Shown here: piece by piece, positions 43,104-51,052 of the stretch
Numbering within the stretch: the first letter of the stretch is position 1
Layout of the letters: the number at the start of each line of letters is the position of its first letter
Assembly: GCA_019119025.1 (NCBI GenBank)
Contig: DWXV01000059.1
Span: 18,236-82,235, forward strand
Length of the DNA: 64,000 bases
Direction: 5' to 3'
From: Candidatus Allofournierella excrementigallinarum
GTDB lineage: Bacteria > Bacillota > Clostridia > Oscillospirales > Ruminococcaceae
The notes under the pieces: model-generated
Databases searched by the model: none
What the model was told of the DNA's origin: nothing
What the model saw: only the letters and a program-made list of their open reading frames with translations
Translations under genes and position numbers: made by a program

Positions 43104-43873
43104 ACAAGCAGGCCAAAACGCCCAAAACGAGCAGGGGCGTCTACATCAAATTCACCCTTATCATGATCGCCAGCGCCCTGACGGGCGCCCTCATCAGCAT
43201 CTTCCTGCTGGGCCGCGAGGACGGGCTGATGCAGCTGGCCCAGCAAGCCGGCGACTGCCTCACGCAGGCCGGCCCCTGGCTGATGGCGCTGGGCCTTGCG
43301 CCCTGTGCCGCCGCCCACTGGCTGTACCTGGCCGGCCAAAAGGCCGCCGCCCGGGCCGGCGAGGACGACGACGAAGCCTTTGAGGCGGCGAACCGGCGGC
43401 TGAGCCTTTCCATGGTCTTTTCGGCGGTGGCGATGCCCTGGGTGATGCTCACCTCATGCCTTGCGGTGCCCGCCGTCACCCTGTGGGAAAGCGCCATTCC
43501 CGCCCTGGCGGTGGTGCCGCTTATGATCGCCGAACTGGCCTGGAGCTACGGGCTGCAGGCGGCGGTGGTGCGGGCCGAGCAGCGCCTTGCGCCGGAAAAG
43601 CGGGGCAACGTGTTCGACATCCGCTTTCAAAAAGACTGGTACGACAGCTGCGACGAGGCCGAGCGCCAGCGCATCGGCGAGTGCGGCTACCACACCTACA
43701 CCGTCATGAACAAAATCTACCCCTTCGCCATGCTGGCGGCGCTGCTGGCGGTGATGTACGGCGGCGCCAGCGTGCTGTGGGCAGTGATGCTGGGCGGGCT
43801 GTGGCTCACCCAGACCCTGACCTATCTTTTGCGGGCCCATGCGCTGGATAGCGGCCGGGCCAAAACCGAATGA
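43100..43873 (+). CDS. DUF3169 membrane protein
   Basis: This 257-residue protein has six predicted membrane helices in three pairs, with a central cytoplasmic segment rich in acidic residues and a later KRGNVFDIRFQKDWYDSCDE block, a feature of DUF3169. Function is unknown; these proteins are almost always encoded next to a small XRE regulator. ATG overlaps the regulator's stop (ATGA at 43100). Confidence 0.87.
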   Translation: MNKQAKTPKTSRGVYIKFTLIMIASALTGALISIFLLGREDGLMQLAQQAGDCLTQAGPWLMALGLAPCAAAHWLYLAGQKAAARAGEDDDEAFEAANRRLSLSMVFSAVAMPWVMLTSCLAVPAVTLWESAIPALAVVPLMIAELAWSYGLQAAVVRAEQRLAPEKRGNVFDIRFQKDWYDSCDEAERQRIGECGYHTYTVMNKIYPFAMLAALLAVMYGGASVLWAVMLGGLWLTQTLTYLLRAHALDSGRAKTE

Positions 43874-43891
43874 AACAGGAGGAACCAGACG

Positions 43892-45004
43892 ATGAAATGG
43901 ACCCAAACGGAAAAACGGCAGCTTGCCATCTTTTTTGCGGTGGCCTTCGGCGCGCCCTGCCTGATGGGCGTGGCGATGGCCCTGGTGCACAGCATGGGGG
44001 GCAGCACCGCGGTGTTTGCCAACGCCCAGATGTTCTACCCCGCCGCCGGCGCGATGCTGGCGCTGCTCGTCACCCGCCGGGGAGATAAGCTTCTGCCCCG
44101 CCGCTTTTTCGTCGGCTTTCTGGCCCTCACGGCGGTGATGGCGGCCGTCACGCTGGTCACCTTCATACAGCCACAGGCGGCGCTGCTGCTCGCCAATCTC
44201 GTCATCATTCTGGGCAGCCTGGTGTGCCTTGTGCTTTATTTCCTGGACGGCAGGGCCCGCCGCACCGCCGGCGGCCTGCGCCTTGGCGGCGCCGGCGGCG
44301 GCAGAGCCATCGTGCTCACGGTGCTGCTGTTCCTGGCTTTGTATCTGGGGCGCTATGCCATCCTCATCGCCGTCTCCAAGCTGGCCGACCCCTCCGCCAC
44401 CCTGGCGGACATGGGCTTTACCACCGACTGGCTCTATCTGGGCATCAATCTGGCTGTCCTGCCGCTGAATTTCTTTCTGGTCTACACCCCCTTTTTGGGC
44501 GAGGAATACGGCTGGCGCGCCTTTTTGCAGCCTCTTCTGCAAAAGCGGTTCGGCCCCCGGCGGGGCGTGCTGGCGCTGGGCGTTTTGTGGGGGGGTTGGC
44601 ACCTGCCGCTGAACATCTTTTTCTACAGCCCCAGCACCTGGCTGCAGAGCCTTGTCAACCAGATCGTGCTCTGCGTGTGCCTGGCGGCCTTCTTCGGCTA
44701 TGCCCAGCACAAGACCCGCACCGTGTGGGTGCCGGTGGTGCTGCACTATCTGAACAACAACCTCATCGCCGTGTTTGCCGGCACCACCTCCGTCATCGAG
44801 AATCAGGTCATCGGCTGGGCCGACGTGGCGGTGGGCGCCGTGCTGCTGGCGGCCCTCTATCTGCCCAGCCTGGCCAGCCGCTTCTGGAAAGAGCCGCTGC
44901 CCTGCCTGCCTTTGGACGCCCCCGCGGAGCCTGCGGCCCCCGCCGCAAACGCCGAAGCGCCCGAAGCCGGCAAGCAGCCGCCCCAGTATGGGCCTTTGAA
45001 CTGA
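43892..45004 (+). CDS. CPBP-family intramembrane metalloprotease
   Basis: This 370-residue protein has eight or nine membrane helices. It carries the CPBP/Abi motifs GEEYGWRAFL (paired glutamates and arginine), GGWHLPLN and HYLNNN, which form the metal site of CAAX-type intramembrane proteases. It is the third gene of the XRE operon, 18 bases after DUF3169, with CAGGAGG before ATG. The C-terminal 35 residues are Pro/Ala-rich and cytoplasmic. Such proteins may process peptides or protect against bacteriocins; which applies is unknown. Confidence 0.9.
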   Translation: MKWTQTEKRQLAIFFAVAFGAPCLMGVAMALVHSMGGSTAVFANAQMFYPAAGAMLALLVTRRGDKLLPRRFFVGFLALTAVMAAVTLVTFIQPQAALLLANLVIILGSLVCLVLYFLDGRARRTAGGLRLGGAGGGRAIVLTVLLFLALYLGRYAILIAVSKLADPSATLADMGFTTDWLYLGINLAVLPLNFFLVYTPFLGEEYGWRAFLQPLLQKRFGPRRGVLALGVLWGGWHLPLNIFFYSPSTWLQSLVNQIVLCVCLAAFFGYAQHKTRTVWVPVVLHYLNNNLIAVFAGTTSVIENQVIGWADVAVGAVLLAALYLPSLASRFWKEPLPCLPLDAPAEPAAPAANAEAPEAGKQPPQYGPLN

Positions 45005-45005
45005 A

Positions 45006-45045
45006 CGCAAAAAAAGAACGCCCGCGGGGCGTTCTTTTTTTGCGT
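45006..45045. terminator. Bidirectional terminator between CPBP gene and purA
   Basis: A perfect 18-bp stem (45006-45023 with 45027-45044) containing A7/T7 tracts serves both convergent genes. Confidence 0.93.
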
Positions 45046-45049
45046 CTTT

Positions 45050-46345
45050 TTAGTCGCCGTCTTTCAGGATGCAGGCGTCCCGGTCGGGGCCCACCGAGAT
45101 GTAGCGGATGGGCCGGCCCACCGCCTTTTCGATGTAGCGCACATAGTCTTTCGCCGCCTGGGGCAGCTCGGCCCAGCGGCGGCAGCCGCTGATGTCGCAG
45201 CGCCAGCCGGGCAGGGTCCTGACCACGGGCTTTGCGTTGTCCAGCTGGGTGCCCAGGGGGAAGCGGCCGGTCTCCACGCCGTCCACCAGATATTTCTCCA
45301 CCACCGGCACCTGGTCCATATAGCCCAGCACGTCCAGCAGCGTCAGGGCCAGCTCGTCCGCGCCCTGGCAGGCGGCGCCATAGCGGCTGGCCACCACGTC
45401 GAAGGGGCCCACCCGCCGGGGCCGGCCGGTGGCCGCGCCGTACTCGTGGCCCGCCTCCCGCAGCAGGTGTTTTTCCTCCTCGGTCATGGCCTGTTCTGCG
45501 GTGAAGGGGCCCTCGCCCACGCAGGAGGAATAGGCCTTCATGATGCCGATGCTCTTGTCCAGCTTGTGGCCGGGCAGGCCAGCGCCGATGGGGGCGTAGG
45601 CGCCGATGACGTTGGAGGAGCTGGTGTAGGGGTAGATGCCGAAGTCGATGTCCCGCAAGGCGCCCAGCTGGGCCTCGAACAGGATCTTTTTGCCCGCGTC
45701 GTCCGCCTCGGCGAGGTAGGCCCCGGTGTCGCAGACGTAGCCCCGGAACATCTCGCCGTACTTCTGGCACCAGGCCCAGGCCTCTTCCAGGTCGATGGGT
45801 TTTGCGCCGTAGACCCGCTCCAGCGTCAGGTTCTTCCACTCCACGATGGTGGCCAGGTGGCGTTTGCTGCCCTCGTCCAGGTGCGCCAGGTCGCCCATGC
45901 GCAGGGTCTTTTTCATGTATTTGTCGCCGTAGGCGTAGGCGATGCCCCGCCGGGTGGAGCCGAACTGGCTGCCGCTGGCGGAAAGCCGGTCCTCCTCCAG
46001 GCCGTCCTCCGCCGCATGCCAGGGCATGCAGACGGTGGCCCGGTCGCTGATCTTCAGGTTCTCAGGGTCGATCTCCACGCCCTTCTCCCGCAGGGCGGCC
46101 ATCTCCTTTTCCAGATGGGCCGGGTCGATGACCATGCCGCCGCCCATCACGCAAACCACGCCGGGCCGCAGGATGCCCGAAGGCAGCAGGTTCAGAATGA
46201 ACCTGCCCCGCTCGTTTTTCACGGTGTGGCCCGCGTTGTTTCCGCCCTGATACCGGGCCACGATGTCATAATCGCGGCTGAGCAGGTCCACCATGCGGCC
46301 CTTGCCCTCGTCGCCCCAGTTCACGCCAGTGATCGCTGTCAACAT
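45050..46345 (-). CDS. purA: Adenylosuccinate synthetase
   Basis: This 431-residue enzyme makes adenylosuccinate from IMP, aspartate and GTP in AMP synthesis. GVNWGDEGKGRMVD near the start is the GTP-binding P-loop (usually QWGDEGKGK), and GNNAGHTV follows with the catalytic histidine. The start is ATG at 46345 with AAGGGGAA upstream. The open frame continues in frame to the leader hairpin and beyond, but that part is unlike PurA. Its transcript begins near a promoter at 46455-46483 and passes a terminator hairpin before the gene. Confidence 0.95.
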   Translation of the reverse strand: MLTAITGVNWGDEGKGRMVDLLSRDYDIVARYQGGNNAGHTVKNERGRFILNLLPSGILRPGVVCVMGGGMVIDPAHLEKEMAALREKGVEIDPENLKISDRATVCMPWHAAEDGLEEDRLSASGSQFGSTRRGIAYAYGDKYMKKTLRMGDLAHLDEGSKRHLATIVEWKNLTLERVYGAKPIDLEEAWAWCQKYGEMFRGYVCDTGAYLAEADDAGKKILFEAQLGALRDIDFGIYPYTSSSNVIGAYAPIGAGLPGHKLDKSIGIMKAYSSCVGEGPFTAEQAMTEEEKHLLREAGHEYGAATGRPRRVGPFDVVASRYGAACQGADELALTLLDVLGYMDQVPVVEKYLVDGVETGRFPLGTQLDNAKPVVRTLPGWRCDISGCRRWAELPQAAKDYVRYIEKAVGRPIRYISVGPDRDACILKDGD

Positions 46346-46385
46346 GCCTTGTTCCCCTTTTCCCCGTCTTGAATATGGTATGGCC

Positions 46386-46434
46386 AAAAAAAGATGCAGC
46401 GGATGCCGGATCGTGAGATCCGGCAGCCGCTGCA
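46386..46434 (-). terminator. Terminator-like hairpin in the purA leader
   Basis: On the minus strand a hairpin of two 8-bp stems with a two-base internal loop (46434-46395) and a four-base loop is followed by TC and T7. It lies only about 15 bases after the predicted transcript start and 41 bases before the purA start, so it could act as an attenuator. Confidence 0.75.
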
Positions 46435-46454
46435 TGCCCTTTTTCACGCAGATT

Positions 46455-46483
46455 AGGATACCACCCCGCGCGGCGGATGTCAA
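46455..46483 (-). promoter_or_regulatory. Sigma-A promoter of purA
   Basis: On the minus strand TTGACA (46483-46478) and TATCCT (46460-46455) are 17 bases apart, with TGG before the -10. Confidence 0.85.
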
Positions 46484-46527
46484 CCGCTTTTTCCGTTTTT
46501 CACATTTTTCCTGCCGCAGCCTCCCCC

Positions 46528-46558
46528 TCATATCCCTCCCGCCCGGCGCATATACATT
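46528..46558 (+). promoter_or_regulatory. Possible sigma-E-type promoter of spoIIID
   Basis: TCATATC (46528-46534) resembles the sigma-E -35 and TATACATT (46551-46558) the -10, with 16-base spacing, one or two more than usual. In Bacillus spoIIID is transcribed by sigma-E, so the site makes sense, but the match is imperfect. Confidence 0.38.
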
Positions 46559-46592
46559 CTCCGTGAGAACTCATCACGGGGAGTGACGCTGT

Positions 46593-46841
46593 GTGAAAGG
46601 GAACATCGACGAGCGCGCCATCCAGCTGGCGCTGTACATCACCGAACACCGTGCCACCGTGCGCAGCGCCGCCGGCGCCTTCGGCGTCAGCAAGTCCACG
46701 GTGCACAAGGATGTGACCTGCCGGCTGAAACGGCTCAACCCCCAGCTTTACCGCCAGGTGCAGAAGGTGCTGGGGGCCAACAAGGCCGAGCGGCACCTGC
46801 GGGGCGGGGCCGCCACCCGGCTGAAATATTCCCGCGGATGA
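46593..46841 (+). CDS. spoIIID: Sporulation regulator SpoIIID
   Basis: This 82-residue DNA-binding protein controls mother-cell genes during sporulation. The helix-turn-helix TVRSAAGAFGVSKSTVHKDV (about 22-41) and the C-terminal RHLRGGAATRLKYS basic tail match SpoIIID closely. The start is GTG at 46593 after GGGGAG. It is divergent from purA. Its presence indicates an endospore-forming lineage. Confidence 0.95.
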   Translation: MKGNIDERAIQLALYITEHRATVRSAAGAFGVSKSTVHKDVTCRLKRLNPQLYRQVQKVLGANKAERHLRGGAATRLKYSRG

Positions 46842-46865
46842 ACGCCCCTGCGCTTCACAAAAAGA

Positions 46866-46909
46866 GGGAGGGCCCGGTCGATGCCGACCGGGCCCTCCCC
46901 CGCTTTTTT
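46866..46909. terminator. Terminator between spoIIID and the reductase
   Basis: A perfect 15-bp GC stem (46866-46880 with 46885-46899), then CCGCTTTTTT. Confidence 0.9.
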
Positions 46910-48005
46910 ACCGTTCAAACTCCCGCGCCGCCAGCGCCAGCAGCTTGCGGATGGGCAGCTTCTGGGGGCAGGCCTTTTCGCAGGCGCCGCAGCCCACGCA
47001 GGCCGAAGCCGCGCCGCCGGCTACGGCGGCGTAGCGGGCGGCGGCGTCCGCCTCGCCCCGCAGGCGTGCGTTGCAGGCCGCAAGGCGCTCCGGGATGCGG
47101 ATGGACGCCGGGCAGCCGGCGATGCAGTAGCCGCAGGCGGTGCACTGCACCAGCTGCTGGGCGGCGAGGATGCGCCGCAGCGGCTCCGCCGCCGCCCGCT
47201 CCGCGCCGGAAAGGGGCGCGGGGGCGCTCATCACCCGCAGGTTCTCTTCCATCTGCTCCGGGCTGCTCATGCCGGAAAGCACCATCTTCACCCCTTCGAA
47301 ATCGGCGGCAAAGCGCAGGGCAAAGGCCGCCGGGCTGCTGTCGCTCACCTTTGCCAGCAGCGCCCGGGCCTCGTCCGGCAGCCGGGCCAGCCGCCCGCCC
47401 CGCACCGGCTCCATCACCACCACCGGCTTGTGGTGGCGGCGGCAGACCTCGTAGCAGGCGCGGCTTTGCACCTGGGGGTCCTCGTAGTCCAGATAGTTGA
47501 ACTGCAGCTGCACGAAGTCCAGCTGGGGATACTCGGTGAGGATGCGCTCCAGCACCTCGGCGGTGTCGTGGAAGGAGATGCCCACATGGCGCACCCTGCC
47601 CTCCGCCTTCAGGGCGAAGGCCGTCTCGTAGGCGCGGCAGCTCTTGTAGAACTCGAAGCGCCCGGCGCTCTGGGCGTGCATCAGATACATGTCGAAGTGC
47701 TCCACGCCGCAGGCTTCCAGCTGCTTTTTGAACAGGGGCCGGATGTCCGCCTCCGTTTCAAAGAAAGGCAGCGAGAGCTTGTCTGCCAAAATGTACTTTT
47801 CCCGGGGGTAGCGGCTGGTGAGGGCCGCCTTCAGCGCCGCCTCGCTTTTGCCGTCGTGGTAGCCGTGGGCGGTGTCGAAGTAGCAAAAGCCCGCCGCCAG
47901 AAATTCGTCCACCATGCGGCAGGTGGTCTCAATGTCCACCTCTTCCCCTTTCATGGGCAGGCGCATGAAGCCGAAGCCCAGTTTTTTATCCGCAGGGCCG
48001 AACAC
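46908..48005 (-). CDS. Aldo/keto reductase with C-terminal 2[4Fe-4S] ferredoxin domain
   Basis: This 365-residue fusion has an aldo/keto reductase barrel (FGFMRLP, FDTAHGYHDGKSE, LADKLS, YLMHAQ, HVGISFHD) followed from about residue 275 by a ferredoxin-like domain with two cysteine clusters (CTACGYCIAGCP and CVGCGACEKACP). The type is frequent in anaerobes and probably couples reduction of a carbonyl to ferredoxin or flavin electrons. The start is GTG at 48005 with GGAGG upstream. The substrate is unknown. Confidence 0.92.
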   Translation of the reverse strand: MFGPADKKLGFGFMRLPMKGEEVDIETTCRMVDEFLAAGFCYFDTAHGYHDGKSEAALKAALTSRYPREKYILADKLSLPFFETEADIRPLFKKQLEACGVEHFDMYLMHAQSAGRFEFYKSCRAYETAFALKAEGRVRHVGISFHDTAEVLERILTEYPQLDFVQLQFNYLDYEDPQVQSRACYEVCRRHHKPVVVMEPVRGGRLARLPDEARALLAKVSDSSPAAFALRFAADFEGVKMVLSGMSSPEQMEENLRVMSAPAPLSGAERAAAEPLRRILAAQQLVQCTACGYCIAGCPASIRIPERLAACNARLRGEADAAARYAAVAGGAASACVGCGACEKACPQKLPIRKLLALAAREFER

Positions 48006-48034
48006 AGGGCATTCCTCCTTTGGTCTTTTCTTTT

Positions 48035-48063
48035 ATTATAGCCGCCTTCGCGCCGGTTGGCAA
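48035..48063 (-). promoter_or_regulatory. Sigma-A promoter of the aldo/keto reductase
   Basis: On the minus strand TTGCCA (48063-48058) and TATAAT (48040-48035), 17 bases apart. Confidence 0.83.
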
Positions 48064-48152
48064 CGCGGGGCCCTTTGTGATAAAATTACGGTAAGCGGGG
48101 CCTTTCTGCCCTATACTGAATAAAAAAGCAACGGGCAAGGAGGCGCGTTTTT

Positions 48153-49004
48153 ATGAGTGAAGCCATGTTGGACTGCGCGGTGGTGGGCGGCGGGCCCGCC
48201 GGGCTTTCGGCAGCCGTCAACCTGCGCCAGCGGGGCAAGACCGTCCGGGTGCTGGGCGCGGGGGCGGGCCTTCTGGCCAAAGCCGAGCGGGTGGATAATT
48301 ATCTGGGGCTGCCGGGCCTTTCGGGCAGCGAGATGCTGGCGGCCTTTGCCGCCCACGCCAAGGCCCTGGGCATCGTGCCGGAACTGGGCCGGGTGGCCAA
48401 CGTGCTGCCCATGGGTGACCGCTTCCTGCTGAACTTCGACGGCAATATCCTGGAAGCCTGCGCGGTCGTTCTGGCGGGCGGCGTGGCCAAGGCAAAGCCC
48501 ATCGAGGGCGAGAGCGAGTTTCTGGGCCGGGGCGTTTCCTACTGCGCCACCTGCGACGGCATGCTCTACCGCGGCCGGGAGGTGGCGGTGTGGGGCCTTT
48601 CCCCCGAGGCGGCGGGCGAGGCGAACTTCCTCGCCTCCATCGGCTGCAAGGTGCGCTTTGTCTCCCCCAGGCGCCCGGCGGAATTGAACGAAGCCATCGA
48701 GCATCTGCCCGGCGCGGTGCAGGCGGTGGGCGGCGGCCAAACGGTGGAATGGATGCGCATCGCGGGCAAAGAGATGCCCATCCAGGGCCTGTTCATCCTG
48801 CGCAGCGCCATCGCGCCGGACGCCCTGCTGCCCGGCCTTGCCATCCAGGACGGCTTTGTGCAGGTGGACCGGCGCATGGCCACCAACATCGAGGGCGTTT
48901 TTGCCGCCGGGGACATCGCCGGCGCGCCGCTGCAGGTGGCGAAAGCGGTGGGCGAGGGGCTCATCGCCGGGCTTTCCGCCGCCGAATACCTGGACAAGCT
49001 GTGA
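48153..49004 (+). CDS. Thioredoxin-reductase-like flavoprotein, possibly ferredoxin-linked
   Basis: This 283-residue protein has the TrxR fold: FAD motif GGGPAG (12-17), the redox pair C131-ATC-C134 followed by DG, and AAGDIAGAP near the end. However, where NADPH-dependent enzymes have GGGxSA and HRR motifs it reads GLSPEAAGEANF and SPRRPAELN, so the NADPH site looks lost. Ferredoxin- or otherwise-linked flavin thioredoxin reductases of clostridia show this loss. It is also about 30 residues shorter than typical TrxB. It stands divergent from the [4Fe-4S] aldo/keto reductase. No thioredoxin gene is nearby. Confidence 0.85.
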   Translation: MSEAMLDCAVVGGGPAGLSAAVNLRQRGKTVRVLGAGAGLLAKAERVDNYLGLPGLSGSEMLAAFAAHAKALGIVPELGRVANVLPMGDRFLLNFDGNILEACAVVLAGGVAKAKPIEGESEFLGRGVSYCATCDGMLYRGREVAVWGLSPEAAGEANFLASIGCKVRFVSPRRPAELNEAIEHLPGAVQAVGGGQTVEWMRIAGKEMPIQGLFILRSAIAPDALLPGLAIQDGFVQVDRRMATNIEGVFAAGDIAGAPLQVAKAVGEGLIAGLSAAEYLDKL

Positions 49005-49017
49005 ACTCACGCAGAAA

Positions 49018-49049
49018 AGGGGCCGCCCCGCGGGGCGGCCCCTCCTGTT
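49018..49049. terminator. Terminator between flavoprotein and fucO
   Basis: A 12-bp stem (49018-49029 with 49032-49043) with a weak T-rich tail (CCTGTTTT) separates convergent genes. Confidence 0.75.
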
Positions 49050-49069
49050 TTGGCTGGTTCTGAACGCCT

Positions 49070-50218
49070 TTACATCAGGCTGCGGTAAAGCGCGGCGATC
49101 TCCTCCACGCTGGTGTCGCGGGGGTTGCCGGGGCGGCAGGCGTCGGCGTAGGCCGATTCGGAGAGGAACTGCACGTCCTCCTCCTTCACGATGGCCTTCA
49201 GGTCGGCGGGGATGCCCACGTCCTGGCTCAGCTGCTTCACGGCGGCGCAGGCGGCCTTGCGGGCTTCGTCCAGGGTCATGGCGTCCACGCCTTCCACGCC
49301 CATGGCCTTGGCGATGTCGCGGTACTTTTCGCCGGTGGCGGGGGCGTTGTACTCCATCACGGTGGGCAGCAGGATGGCGTTGGCCACGCCGTGGGGGGTG
49401 TCGTAGACGGCGCCCAGGCTGTGGGCCATGGAGTGCACGATGCCGAGGCCCACGTTGGAGAAGCCCTGGCCCGCGATGTACTGGGCCAGCGCCATGCCCT
49501 CGCGGCCCTCCGGCTCGCCGGCCACGGCGCTGCGCAGGTGCTTTGCGATCAGCTCGATGGCCTTGAGATGGAACATGTCGGTCATCTCCCAGGCGGCCTT
49601 GGTGATGTAGCCCTCGATGGCGTGGGTCAGCGCGTCCATGCCGGTGGCGGCGGTGAGGCCCTTGGGCATGGTGGACATCATGTCCGGGTCCACCACGGCA
49701 ACTTCGGGGATGTCGTTGGTGTCCACGCAGACGAACTTGCGCTTTTTCTCCGCGTCGGTGATGACGTAGTTGATGGTCACCTCGGCGGCGGTGCCGGCGG
49801 TGGTGGGCACGGCGATGGTGAACACCGCGTGCTTCTTGGTGGGGGCAACGCCCTCCAGGCTGCGCACGTCGGCAAACTCGGGGTTCGTGGCGATGATGCC
49901 GATGGCCTTGGCGGTGTCCATGGAGGAGCCGCCGCCGATGGTCACGATGCAATCCGCGCCGCTGGCGGTGAAGGCCTTTACGCCGTTCTGCACGTTCTCG
50001 ATGGTGGGGTTGGGCTTGATGTCGCTGTAGACTTCATAGGCAAAGCCCGCCGCCTCCAGCAGATCGGTGACCTTGCTGGTCACGCCGAACTTCAACAGGT
50101 CGGGGTCGGAGCAGACGAACGCCTTTTTGTAGCCGCGGGCGGTCAGCTCGGGAACGATGTTCCCGATGGCGCCCTTGCCATGGTAGGAAATGGTGTTCAG
50201 AACGATGCGGTTGGCCAT
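49070..50218 (-). CDS. fucO: Iron-containing alcohol dehydrogenase, lactaldehyde reductase-like
   Basis: This 382-residue enzyme belongs to the group III dehydrogenases and is very similar along its length to FucO, which reduces lactaldehyde to 1,2-propanediol with NADH. GGGSSMDTAKA binds the cofactor; PTTAGTAAEVTINYVI, DALTHAIEGY and VHSMAHSLGAVYDTPHG contain the metal ligands. It may act in fucose or rhamnose fermentation or on other aldehydes. No fucose genes lie nearby. ATG follows AAAGGAGAGG. Confidence 0.92.
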   Translation of the reverse strand: MANRIVLNTISYHGKGAIGNIVPELTARGYKKAFVCSDPDLLKFGVTSKVTDLLEAAGFAYEVYSDIKPNPTIENVQNGVKAFTASGADCIVTIGGGSSMDTAKAIGIIATNPEFADVRSLEGVAPTKKHAVFTIAVPTTAGTAAEVTINYVITDAEKKRKFVCVDTNDIPEVAVVDPDMMSTMPKGLTAATGMDALTHAIEGYITKAAWEMTDMFHLKAIELIAKHLRSAVAGEPEGREGMALAQYIAGQGFSNVGLGIVHSMAHSLGAVYDTPHGVANAILLPTVMEYNAPATGEKYRDIAKAMGVEGVDAMTLDEARKAACAAVKQLSQDVGIPADLKAIVKEEDVQFLSESAYADACRPGNPRDTSVEEIAALYRSLM

Positions 50219-50283
50219 TGGTATCCTCTCCTTTTCAGGTCAAGCAAAATATTGGCACCGGCGGAACTTCTCCGCCTGTTACA

Positions 50284-50312
50284 ATTATAACGGCCCATCC
50301 CCCGGCGGGCAA
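50284..50312 (-). promoter_or_regulatory. Sigma-A promoter of fucO
   Basis: On the minus strand TTGCCC (50312-50307) and TATAAT (50289-50284), 17 bases apart; the leader has a short GGCGGA/TCCGCC hairpin. Confidence 0.75.
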
Positions 50313-50452
50313 GGGAGCGTTTCGCATGAAAAACACGAAAAAATTTTGGATGCTTTGCAATATTTTCCTCGTCCCAGGTGTTTACTCTGTGCCGGCGGGG
50401 CACACTAAGCCCAAACCGGCCGCATATTTCGTTGAAATAAGGAGTCACACAC

Positions 50453-51049
50453 ATGAAAAAACTCGCTTTGACCCTCGCGCTCATCATGGCCGCCGCCTTT
50501 GCCGGCTGCTCTTCCGCGCCTTCTTCTTCCGCCCCTTCCTCTGCGCCCAGCAGCAGCGCCCCGGCTTCCGAGCCCGCCTCTGAGCCTGCTTCCGAGCCTT
50601 CTTCCACCTCCGCCGCCGCGGGCGGGGTGAGCCTTTCCTCCAGCAGCCTGGAGGAGATCATGGACGCGGTGCTGGCCAGCGTGCCCGAGGACCAGCTGCC
50701 CGCGCTGATGCCCGCCGACCTGAACGGCGGCGCCAAGTACACCCCGCTCACCGAGGAGAACTCCGAATACAACCTGGGCGTGACCCGTGACCGCTATGCC
50801 GAGGGCATCGCCGCCGAAGCCGCCATGAGCTCTGTGGCCCACTCCGTCTGCCTGGTGCGCGCCAACAGCGCCGAGGAGGCCGAGCAGCTGGCCGCCGACA
50901 TCGAGGCGGGCGCCGACCCCCGCAAGTGGATCTGCGTGGAGGCCGAAAGCAAGATCGTGGACTGGTCCGGCGACGTGGTCATCCTCATCATGACCGGCGC
51001 CGACAACGCCGACAAGATCCATGCGGCCTTCACCGCGCTGGCTGAGTAA
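50453..51049 (+). CDS. Putative lipoprotein paired with DHHW protein
   Basis: This 198-residue protein has a lipobox (FAGC, Cys19), a low-complexity Ser/Ala/Pro/Glu spacer from about 21 to 55, and a folded domain with a VRANSAEEAEQLAADI helix and a DPRKWICVEAE...GDVVILIM ending. The domain vaguely recalls DUF4358 but I do not assign it firmly. It ends four bases before the DHHW gene, so the two are made together and probably act together at the cell surface. Confidence 0.83.
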   Translation: MKKLALTLALIMAAAFAGCSSAPSSSAPSSAPSSSAPASEPASEPASEPSSTSAAAGGVSLSSSSLEEIMDAVLASVPEDQLPALMPADLNGGAKYTPLTEENSEYNLGVTRDRYAEGIAAEAAMSSVAHSVCLVRANSAEEAEQLAADIEAGADPRKWICVEAESKIVDWSGDVVILIMTGADNADKIHAAFTALAE

Positions 51050-51052
51050 ACC

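Noticed and set aside
46346..46531. N-terminal extension of PurA
   Set aside because: It passes through the terminator hairpin, lacks PurA similarity, and its first part lies upstream of the predicted transcript start.
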